NCBI GenBank assembly: GCA_007128995.1
Contig: SKWJ01000223.1
Coordinates: forward strand, 1-5,694
Reading direction: 5' to 3'
Source: Paracoccaceae bacterium
GTDB taxonomy: Bacteria > Pseudomonadota > Alphaproteobacteria > Rhodobacterales > Rhodobacteraceae
Length of the DNA: 5,694 nt
Positions within the stretch are counted from its first letter, which is position 1. Each line of letters begins with the position of its first letter. Below, piece by piece: positions 1-5,694 of this stretch. Under the pieces are notes generated by a model, which had not been told where the DNA came from, made no database searches, and saw only the letters and a program-made list of their open reading frames with translations. The position numbers were made by a program, and so were the translations under genes.

Positions 1-865
1 CCACGCCTGGTGCAAGAGGCGCGGAAATCCTTGGGAAACCCTCTGTCACCTCGTAATCGGTCGCAGCGCCAAGAAGCCATCGCCTGTCGTCGTAGTCGTT
101 CTCAGGATCATATCCTGTCGAATAGAGCGTCTCCTCCCAAGCTTCAAAGGCCGCGCCGTCTTCTTCGAACATCTCGGCGGTCGTTCTCACGTGATCATGC
201 AGGCTCTGACCTTCCGGCAGGACGGCCGACGCCACGTTGACCACACGCAGGCACAGGCGGCTCCCTTCGACATCAGCAAGTTGGTCCTCTGAAGAGATAG
301 CTACGAATGGCTTTGCCGCCACCCGCCTTGCCTTCACCTCGACACAGCTTCCGATGAGCTCGAAGTCCTTCGCCGAGCCGCTCGGGCCTGTCCAAGCCTC
401 GATTGCAGTCTCCGGGCCTAATGCGGACACAAGGTCCCTAACGAAGGCCAACTCGCCGACAAGCCCCCGCTGCTCTTCAACGGACAACCCATTGGTCTTT
501 CCGCCACGCAGAAGGTGATACCATCGCCGTGTACGTTGCAGCGCTCTGACAAGCGCCTCGTCGCGATCCGCACCTGCCTCTCCGGCCTCAACGACATCCC
601 GGCAAAGGGTTTCGAATATCTCGACCTGACTTCGTTCCTTGAGGCCGAGAACGAATGCCGATCCGCCTGATACAGGTCGGAAGGATGCAACAAGGTTCTT
701 CAACTTCGGCAAGCGGGGCAGTGGTTGCGGCAGGCCTGGCAGCCTCAGCATCAGGCCCGGCATGCCCGCTTCCAGCACCACCCAGAAGAAATCGAAACGG
801 CCCGCGACATCGACCCGCTTTGCTTCGTCCAAGTCGAGTCTTTCCCATGGATCACGAGGCTTCAA
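1..865 (-). CDS. PD-(D/E)XK nuclease-fold protein, DUF4420 family (3' end beyond window)
   Basis: An open frame of 288 codons with no stop runs off the left edge. I read it directly from the minus strand. It starts at TTG 865-863, six bases after a perfect AGGAGG, and begins MKPRDPWERL. The restriction-endonuclease-fold core is visible: a helix with Glu138 (QRGLVGELAFVRDL, 132-145), then Asp167 in KDFEL, then Glu176-x-Lys178 in CVEVKARR. This gives the E...D...ExK arrangement of PD-(D/E)XK enzymes. ISSEDQL (190-196) and, near the end, TEGFPRI (274-280) also match what I recall of DUF4420 proteins. Family members are a little longer than 300 residues, so probably only the last few tens of residues are missing. 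It is the likely nuclease of the operon, cutting DNA in the cytoplasm, and overlaps the Z1 gene by 14 bases. The family call is strong; catalytic activity and target are inferred. The first in-frame ATG is codon 35, which would cut off the conserved N-terminus. Confidence 0.9.
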   Translation of the reverse strand, partial: MKPRDPWERLDLDEAKRVDVAGRFDFFWVVLEAGMPGLMLRLPGLPQPLPRLPKLKNLVASFRPVSGGSAFVLGLKERSQVEIFETLCRDVVEAGEAGADRDEALVRALQRTRRWYHLLRGGKTNGLSVEEQRGLVGELAFVRDLVSALGPETAIEAWTGPSGSAKDFELIGSCVEVKARRVAAKPFVAISSEDQLADVEGSRLCLRVVNVASAVLPEGQSLHDHVRTTAEMFEEDGAAFEAWEETLYSTGYDPENDYDDRRWLLGAATDYEVTEGFPRISAPLAPGV

Positions 866-3602
866 GGGCAGCCTCCTGGTCATCGTCCTCGTCTTCTTCC
901 CCGAAGAGCTCTCTGAGTTTCACAGTGTTTACAATGAACTCTTCGCCATCATCCTCATAGTTGGACTCAGGCAGGCTTATCCCCCAAGCCACTACGGGAT
1001 CTGACGGTATCAGCGCAGCTTCCTTCTTGGTCTCTTCTCCTTTCGGTGCTCTGCCTTTCACGAAATGCAGAATGAAAAGACCTAAATCCCTTTCTTTCCG
1101 GTAAATCGAGTCAGGATAGTTCACTCGCTCAACTTCAGATTTTCCCTCTTTGGCCCGATACCTTGACTCCGCAGCTTGAGCCTTCGACGCATCGACCCCT
1201 GCCTTCTCAATACCACGAGACGCAACTCTCATTTTCTTTCCGCTGAAAGACATGAACTCATGCTTCAGGTCATGAAGGTCAACAGAACGGTTTGCCGGAA
1301 CAATGCTGGTTCCAAGGGTATCTTCCGATATTCCCTTTTCCAGACTTGGAATAAGAACATCCCATGTTTTCAGCTGGTCACTTTTCCTCGCACGGATATA
1401 GCTCCGGATAGGTCGGGGCTCCGTAGTCACACTGCGATCTTCATTCCGCCAGCCCGCAAGAAATTCATCTACATATTCCACTGGAACGCCTCTTATGAGT
1501 CTGCCCCATTGGGTTCTCTCTTCAGAATATGCCCCAGCGTTTATTTTCGAGACTAGCGATTTCGCGCGTTCAAGATTGGCGGCGAGATCGTTCGGTTGAA
1601 TGCTGACTTTCGCTGTTTCAACAAACTTATTCGATAGGCCAATCCGCATAGTAACCTTCTGGCCGGACCCCAACTTATTTCGCGCTGTCACCATCAAAGA
1701 GGCGGGATGGCTCCGCACCGCAAGACCAAACATTCGCGGCGTAGCCTTGGCTTTCTCCATGGTGCGCAACTCATCATGCAATTCTTCGGCAGCGTTGGCG
1801 ATAAACGCGTACCAATCGATTGCTTCACTAGGCATCCAGATGCGGCAAAGGTCCTCGTAGCCGCCCCGATAACCGAACCAGCGCCCCATCTGCATGAGAG
1901 TGTCGTACATCATGGTGTTGCGTAGGAACCAAGTAACCGTGAGGCCCTCCAGCGTAAGACCACGTGACAGAGAGAACCCGCCAACAGCGACGACAGTCTG
2001 GCCGCGCTCACCGGAATTCGAATAGTCCAGATCGTTGGCCCGGCTGTTCACTTCTACAATTTTGGCCGATGCAATTGCATCAAGCAACTCGGACTGGATC
2101 GCCGACCAGTCAGATTTCGCGTCCAAGTACTCTTCCTGCCAGACAGCATGGAGCGCCGCGATTTCCGGATCGTTCAATGCGGCAGCCCCCCGGCTGGCAT
2201 TGATCCGAACAGCATTCTGAATTCGCTCGAGCGTTTCATGAAGGCGGTTTCGCAGGCGGCCCTGTACGGCGGTGAAACGGCTCGCGTTGACCAGCATCGA
2301 ACAATGCGCCGCCTTCTGGCCACGCAGGTTCCTGATGGTTCTCGCCAGCAGAAAGGTGCGCAATGCACGCGTCAGCGATGGCGGAAGCGTGTCGAGCTCA
2401 TGGTCGATCTTGTGTTTGATGGGCAGGACATCCTCGTTGTCGGTGATGTACCGAAGCCAAGTCGGATCGCCATCTTCCGGCAGACCATCCACGAAGATCT
2501 TGGTCGGCCCGAAATAGTTGCTTGGCGCGTCTAGGCCAATGATGAAGTCTCTCGGAAAGAGGTCTTCATTGTACATCTCGTCATCCTGATCGGGGTCGAT
2601 GAAGATGTTAGCGAACGGAGTTGCCGTGTACCCGACATAACAGCTCCGGTGGAACATGTTCAGCAGATCACGAATCTGCCCATTGATCGTCGTTACGAGC
2701 TTCTTGCCATACTTCGTGTTGATCGACGCGTTGTCAGCTTCATCATCAATCAAAAGCATCGGTTGATCGATCATCTCCTGATCGCCACGCGCGCTGTTGT
2801 CTTTGAGCCAGTCGAGCAGGTTGGCGAGCGTCCGGTGGTTCTTCTTGATCACGAGGACCACCGGCACCTTGTAGGAGTCGATCTCACTGGTGTTGGTGGA
2901 AGCCGTGGCCTTGTTGAAATCCCGAAGCGTGTTGGTAAGGCTGACCGGTGTGTTGTTCGGGTCGAAATGGCCGACACCAATGATGTGTTTCGCCCCGCCC
3001 TTCTTCGTTTCCTGGGACTTTCCGGTGTCACGGCCGATGAAACCTTCATCAATTCGGGCCTGAGTCTGGTTTCGAAGGTTGTTATGAATACCTGCAATGA
3101 CGATGATCAGCCTGTACCCTGCATCCGCAGCCTTACAAATCAGGCCTGCATAATTCGCTGTCTTCCCGCTTTGAACATGCCCCACCACCATGCCACGGCG
3201 ATCCCATGGCACCTGTTTTTCGGGGTTTCCCAAGCGACTGAGGATCTTGTCTGTGACTTTATCTGTTGAAATCACGACGTCCTTGGGAAGGCCGTTCTGC
3301 AGAAGCAGTTTCTGATAGCGATTCCAGTAGAACGGCTCGATAGATGGTTTGGCATCATCAAGCCATGGTTCGAAGTCCTCGCCGTCGACGACTGCACCTA
3401 GACCCGCTTTGATACCTTCCTTAGCCTCAATTTCTTTGGCTATCAGCTCGATTTCGCCATCAGTCACCCCTGGAGGATTTCTCCGCGCGTGCAACATGTT
3501 TAGGTCGGAAATATAGGAGCGTAATTCCTCCCCAGTCATTCTCGGACTGTCAAAAAGATCCATTTCGACGGTGTTTTTTAGCTTCTCAAATGCATTTCTC
3601 AT
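852..3602 (-). CDS. Z1-domain superfamily II helicase-like ATPase
   Basis: A complete 916-residue protein that starts at ATG 3602-3600 and stops at TGA 854-852. The SF2 motifs appear in order: Walker A GHVQSGKT (141-148), Walker B IDDEAD (285-290), motif III-like YVGYTATPFAN (322-332), motif V-like SRGLTLEGL (546-554), and the arginine-finger motif VI QMGRWFGYR (571-579). The last two, with the flanking sequence, are typical of the Z1 domain. The N-terminal 130 residues are helical and charged, and the protein ends in a strongly acidic stretch (about 895-911). Size and motifs fit an intact Z1 protein. Its job is inferred: ATP-driven movement on or remodelling of DNA, working with the GHKL ATPase upstream and the nuclease downstream. 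The start overlaps the preceding stop as TAATG and has GAGG seven bases upstream. The last third (about 1021-1620) is poorer in GC than the rest of the operon. Confidence 0.95.
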   Translation of the reverse strand: MRNAFEKLKNTVEMDLFDSPRMTGEELRSYISDLNMLHARRNPPGVTDGEIELIAKEIEAKEGIKAGLGAVVDGEDFEPWLDDAKPSIEPFYWNRYQKLLLQNGLPKDVVISTDKVTDKILSRLGNPEKQVPWDRRGMVVGHVQSGKTANYAGLICKAADAGYRLIIVIAGIHNNLRNQTQARIDEGFIGRDTGKSQETKKGGAKHIIGVGHFDPNNTPVSLTNTLRDFNKATASTNTSEIDSYKVPVVLVIKKNHRTLANLLDWLKDNSARGDQEMIDQPMLLIDDEADNASINTKYGKKLVTTINGQIRDLLNMFHRSCYVGYTATPFANIFIDPDQDDEMYNEDLFPRDFIIGLDAPSNYFGPTKIFVDGLPEDGDPTWLRYITDNEDVLPIKHKIDHELDTLPPSLTRALRTFLLARTIRNLRGQKAAHCSMLVNASRFTAVQGRLRNRLHETLERIQNAVRINASRGAAALNDPEIAALHAVWQEEYLDAKSDWSAIQSELLDAIASAKIVEVNSRANDLDYSNSGERGQTVVAVGGFSLSRGLTLEGLTVTWFLRNTMMYDTLMQMGRWFGYRGGYEDLCRIWMPSEAIDWYAFIANAAEELHDELRTMEKAKATPRMFGLAVRSHPASLMVTARNKLGSGQKVTMRIGLSNKFVETAKVSIQPNDLAANLERAKSLVSKINAGAYSEERTQWGRLIRGVPVEYVDEFLAGWRNEDRSVTTEPRPIRSYIRARKSDQLKTWDVLIPSLEKGISEDTLGTSIVPANRSVDLHDLKHEFMSFSGKKMRVASRGIEKAGVDASKAQAAESRYRAKEGKSEVERVNYPDSIYRKERDLGLFILHFVKGRAPKGEETKKEAALIPSDPVVAWGISLPESNYEDDGEEFIVNTVKLRELFGEEDEDDDQEAALEAS
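872..877 (-). promoter_or_regulatory. Shine-Dalgarno site that decides the TTG start of the DUF4420 gene
   Basis: On the minus strand AGGAGG, a perfect anti-16S match, is followed by a six-base spacer and then TTG at 865-863. It lies inside the last codons of the Z1 gene. It is the main reason to choose TTG over the ATG at 848-846, which is in a different frame and opens an 86-codon shadow. Confidence 0.85.
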
Positions 3603-5104
3603 TACTCTGCCTCGGCAAGAAATTTCTGTAGAATTGGCTCAACGCTATCCCATTGCGAACGCAAGAACGCATAACTTTTCATTGTATCAATTAGGGCGTC
3701 AGTAGACATGCCATTTTCCATTAGATTGACTGCAAGAGAATATATGAGCTCTTCCAGATCAGCAGCCGAGGTCTCGTCAGCAGTGACCGCTTCCGCATTC
3801 CCGACAAGTTCAGCATGCAGCGTCTCGATCGGTAAACCAGACCCCACGATGCGCAGGCAACGTTCGAAACCCTCTCGCAGCTCTTCTGGCAGCTGCTCGG
3901 CATAGGTTCGGAAAACCGGGTGCTCGAGGTTGGGACGAAAGACGATCTGACCATCGTTCTGCACCTTATTCCAGATCGGAAAACGGGTTTCATCGACCAG
4001 TTTCTGGCCCCGGCTTCTATACGTGCGCTTGGACGTGCCGACAAACCGCTCGACAACCTTTTTCAGGCGCTCACGCACCACCGGCGGAAGCTGGGCCGAA
4101 GCCTTCTTCACGTCGATCTTCCACTCCGCGTCCATCGTGTTCGGAATATCGACTGCTATACGGCAGAGTTTCGTCAGTTCCGTTTGGCGCGCCAGACCCA
4201 GCCACCCACCCGCGATGATGAGACGTTTCTCGCGATAGACGTAGAGGCCCTGGGACTTCAGATGGCCCTCCGGGCCGCCGATTTCTTCCCATTCTTCCCG
4301 GCTCATCCGCTTGTGATGGGGCAGCGTATGGCACCTTATCAGAACGTCACCCTGACGCAGGCGAAGCACTTCTTCCGGGTCCTTCTGCGTTGCGACGTGT
4401 GTCGTTGCCATGGGGTCGACGGGTTTCAGCGGGCGACCGTTGAGTGACAGTTTCAGCCGTGGCTTGGCGCCTTCCAGAAAGCGATGAAACACCAATCGCA
4501 AATGATGTTCTGCTCGGGACAACTCCGAGTTCATGTGTTCGGCCCGCTTCGCACGATCATGCATATAACCGCCGCTCAAGCGATCGAGTTTCTCCCAAAT
4601 GACGACCGTTCCGGTCTCCGAAAGGAGGTCATGGCCCGTCACGAGTTCGGGGTTGTCGATGAGTTCGAGGCTCCAGTCGTTCCGTTTCGCAACGCGATCC
4701 AGGTCCCAGCGGGCACAAGATGTGCCATCGTCTTTCCGCGTCAGAACCGTCAGACTTCGACACTGCGAGAAGCTGGCACTCTTCAAGCCGAGACCGAAAC
4801 GACCGAGGTCTTCGGCCTCGCGGTCATCGGTCGGATTCTTCGAGCCGAGACGCATGGCTTCGACCAGTTCGGTCTCCGTCATACCTGAACCATCATCTGC
4901 CAGCGCGATCCAAGGTTCGTCCGCAACAGTGTCGGCGATCAGGGTTGCTGTTCGCGCGCCGGCGGTAATGGCGTTGTCGATGATGTCTGCGAGAGCCGTC
5001 TCGAGGCTGTAGCCGAAGTCGCGATGACCCTCGATGAGCGACGCGGCGTATGGCGTCGCATCGACTTCCCTCGTTTCAAGTTTGTTACGCGTTACTGTCC
5101 CCAT
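3602..5104 (-). CDS. GHKL-family ATPase, MutL/MORC-like
   Basis: A protein of 500 residues from ATG 5104-5102. The Bergerat ATP-binding fold is clear: the N-box LADIIDNA (residues 38-45, with Asp40 and Asn44), the DxGxG motif DDGSGM (70-75), and the lid LGRFGLGLKSAS (100-111). A second domain resembles the S5-like transducer domain of MutL/MORC proteins: GLYVYREKRLI, then GGWLGL, then the conserved lysine region WKIDVKKASAQLP (about 328-340). After this comes a basic linker and a helical C-terminal part. There is no visible MutL endonuclease motif. By family analogy it would dimerise on ATP binding and act as a clamp or switch on DNA. It is the first clear gene of the operon and overlaps the Z1 start by one base. 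The start is uncertain: a TTG four codons upstream (5116-5114) is also possible and would couple to the stop of the small frame upstream. Neither has a good Shine-Dalgarno site. The N-box has Asp40 where MutL and MORC usually have Glu. Confidence 0.93.
   Translation of the reverse strand: MGTVTRNKLETREVDATPYAASLIEGHRDFGYSLETALADIIDNAITAGARTATLIADTVADEPWIALADDGSGMTETELVEAMRLGSKNPTDDREAEDLGRFGLGLKSASFSQCRSLTVLTRKDDGTSCARWDLDRVAKRNDWSLELIDNPELVTGHDLLSETGTVVIWEKLDRLSGGYMHDRAKRAEHMNSELSRAEHHLRLVFHRFLEGAKPRLKLSLNGRPLKPVDPMATTHVATQKDPEEVLRLRQGDVLIRCHTLPHHKRMSREEWEEIGGPEGHLKSQGLYVYREKRLIIAGGWLGLARQTELTKLCRIAVDIPNTMDAEWKIDVKKASAQLPPVVRERLKKVVERFVGTSKRTYRSRGQKLVDETRFPIWNKVQNDGQIVFRPNLEHPVFRTYAEQLPEELREGFERCLRIVGSGLPIETLHAELVGNAEAVTADETSAADLEELIYSLAVNLMENGMSTDALIDTMKSYAFLRSQWDSVEPILQKFLAEAE
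3610..3613 (-). promoter_or_regulatory. Shine-Dalgarno site of the Z1 gene
   Basis: GAGG on the minus strand lies seven bases before ATG 3602-3600, within the final codons of the GHKL gene. With the TAATG stop-start overlap it supports translational coupling and this start over the internal Met14. Confidence 0.7.
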
Positions 5105-5112
5105 AGGTTGAA

Positions 5113-5346
5113 TCAACGCATGATTTCTAGCATTTGCAAGGCCTTGTTGAACGTTTCAAGGCGGCTGCGAGAGAGATCGGCTTGGCCCGAAGATTTGTAC
5201 CCGGCTTGCAGCGCAGATGCAGACAGGCTGCAGCAGCTCGGCAGACACGCAGCACACCTTTTGCAGGGAAGGCCATTGTCCAGCGCTCACCTTCGAATCA
5301 ATTCCAGTCGCTCCAGAGCAAATTTAAGATTCAGAATTGCGCTCAT
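5113..5346 (-). pseudogene. Possible small ORF broken by one in-frame TGA, upstream of the GHKL gene
   Basis: From ATG 5346-5344 the minus strand reads 19 codons, MSAILNLKFALERLELIRR, then TGA (5289-5287). The same frame then stays open for 57 more codons to TGA 5115-5113. The second part holds a cysteine cluster, CKRCAACLPSCC, spaced CxxCxxCxxxC, and ends in a helical, charged segment, LETFNKALQMLEIMR. Its final TGA overlaps the possible TTG start of the GHKL gene as TTGA, which resembles operon coupling. The second part has no ATG, GTG or TTG start that would retain the cysteines. The ATG has no convincing ribosome binding site. I do not recognise a family. It could be a decayed small gene, a sequencing error, or chance. 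Confidence 0.3.
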
Positions 5347-5535
5347 CGCAGGCTAGGAATGCAGCCGAAAGCCTACTTCCGACGTGCTCTGTCTCGCACC
5401 GTCGGATCGCGGAAATTGTGGCGGGCTTTCGCGGATGGTAGCGTGCCGCATCGCAACGCTGGTAAGATCGACCGAAACGGCCAGGGGTGAGCGATGGAAA
5501 AGGGCAAGATAAAAGCGCATGCCACGAATGCCGCA

Positions 5536-5551
5536 AGTCACTGACGTGACT
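5536..5551. repeat. Perfect 6-bp hairpin (AGTCAC-TGAC-GTGACT)
   Basis: AGTCAC (5536-5541) and GTGACT (5546-5551) are perfect reverse complements around a four-base loop. An outer GCC (5530-5532) and GGC (5552-5554) could extend the stem past a three-base bulge. On the plus strand GTTTTC follows within a few bases, so a weak rightward terminator is possible; an operator is equally possible. Confidence 0.5.
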
Positions 5552-5562
5552 GGCGTTTTCGC

Positions 5563-5630
5563 GTGCATGCAAATCGGTCGTGTGCAGGTTTCCTGAAATT
5601 TCTCAGTGTTTTCAGACCACTGGCATGCAC
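5563..5630. repeat. Inverted repeat GTGCATGC / GCATGCAC
   Basis: The 8-base arms lie at 5563-5570 and 5623-5630. A competing 7-base pair, GTGTGCA (5580-5586) and TGCACAC (5626-5632), shares the right arm, so two alternative pairings exist. Between them are the palindrome GAAATTTC (5595-5602) and the pair CTGAAA (5593-5598) / TTTCAG (5610-5615). This could be a regulatory or recombination site; nothing in the sequence decides which. Confidence 0.4.
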
Positions 5631-5631
5631 A

Positions 5632-5694
5632 CTACGGAACCGTGCCCTTGGCGGTTGCTCTGTTGAAGGGGCGAGGACTCTGAGCATCGGAAGC
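5632..5694 (-). CDS. Possible C-terminal end of an upstream gene (5' end beyond window)
   Basis: From the right edge the minus strand reads 20 codons, ASDAQSPRPFNRATAKGTVP, then TAG at 5634-5632. The piece is too short to assign, and another minus-strand frame in the same stretch is open for longer (51 codons), so the frame itself is uncertain. If real, it would be the tail of a gene running in the same direction as the operon, about 530 bases ahead of the GHKL start. Confidence 0.25.
   Translation of the reverse strand, partial: ASDAQSPRPFNRATAKGTVP

Larger units (their letters stand above)
5347..5694. other. Region without a confident gene, containing inverted repeats
   Basis: Short overlapping frames occur on both strands here, but none shows a recognisable domain or a consistent start. 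I see no clear sigma-70 promoter, tRNA, integrase or insertion-sequence end. The structure present is palindromic: a hairpin at 5536-5551, an 8-base inverted repeat at 5563-5570 and 5623-5630, and three GCATGC palindromes. The operon promoter probably lies here or in 5117-5346, but I cannot place it. Confidence 0.5.

Noticed and set aside
588..848. 86-codon minus-strand frame starting at ATG 848
   Set aside because: It is out of frame with the DUF4420 protein, which has the catalytic motifs and the better ribosome binding site.
2649..3269. 206-codon plus-strand open frame
   Set aside because: It lies antisense inside the Z1 helicase core, whose motifs are intact; the frame is a shadow without a recognisable domain.
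3920..4447. 175-codon plus-strand open frame
   Set aside because: Antisense shadow of the GHKL gene's S5-like and C-terminal regions.
5134..5490. 118-codon plus-strand frame
   Set aside because: Basic, low-complexity translation with no domain; its opposite strand holds a more protein-like, though broken, frame. Not strong enough to call.
5536..5560. Rho-independent terminator on the plus strand
   Set aside because: The perfect stem is only six pairs and is followed by just four T residues, so it is kept as a hairpin only.
5353..5572. Two overlapping minus-strand frames of 71 and 82 codons starting near 5570
   Set aside because: They overlap in different frames, have no recognised motif, and neither has a clear ribosome binding site.
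5340..5694. tRNA gene or phage attachment site
   Set aside because: I searched by eye for a cloverleaf, a T-loop GTTCRANNC and a terminal CCA and found none; no integrase is present.
1..5694. CRISPR array or insertion sequence
   Set aside because: No regularly spaced direct repeats, transposase or terminal inverted repeats were seen.

Overview
The window is almost entirely one leftward (minus-strand) operon that looks like an anti-phage defence or restriction locus. In transcription order, right to left, it holds: (i) a GHKL-type ATPase of the MutL/MORC kind (5104 to 3602); (ii) a 916-residue Z1-domain superfamily II helicase-like ATPase (3602 to 852); (iii) the first 288 codons of a PD-(D/E)XK nuclease-fold protein of the DUF4420 family (865 to the left edge), which runs off the window before its stop. 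The stop and start of genes 1 and 2 overlap by one base (TAATG). Genes 2 and 3 overlap by 14 bases, and gene 3 starts at a TTG codon behind a perfect AGGAGG. Such tight packing implies one transcript, coupled translation and a shared complex or pathway.

From general knowledge, recalled and not looked up, this gene order is that of the MutL/MORC ATPase - Z1 helicase - restriction-nuclease-fold operons recognised in comparative genomics of restriction-modification systems. A later defence-system survey tested such loci as the MZA (MutL, Z1, AIPR) type. If the match holds, an AIPR (abortive phage infection) gene and possibly a DNA cytosine methyltransferase would lie just outside the window. Neither is visible here. 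A likely division of labour, by inference, is that the GHKL ATPase acts as an ATP-dependent clamp or switch, Z1 translocates or remodels DNA, and the DUF4420 protein cuts nucleic acid.

The right-hand 578 bases (5117-5694) hold no confident gene. They contain a small minus-strand reading frame broken by one in-frame TGA, whose second half has a CxxCxxCxxxC cluster and stops exactly at a possible TTG start of the GHKL gene. They also contain several inverted repeats around GCATGC palindromes, and perhaps the last 20 codons of another minus-strand gene at the right edge.

The organism is most likely a proteobacterium of moderate to high GC, perhaps an alphaproteobacterium. This rests only on composition and protein style, since there is no taxonomic marker gene. 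Composition is uneven: about 60% GC in the middle of the GHKL gene by hand count, but about 49% across 1021-1620 (the C-terminal third of the Z1 gene) and lower still at the GHKL/Z1 junction. No tRNA, rRNA, insertion sequence, CRISPR array or integrase is visible.
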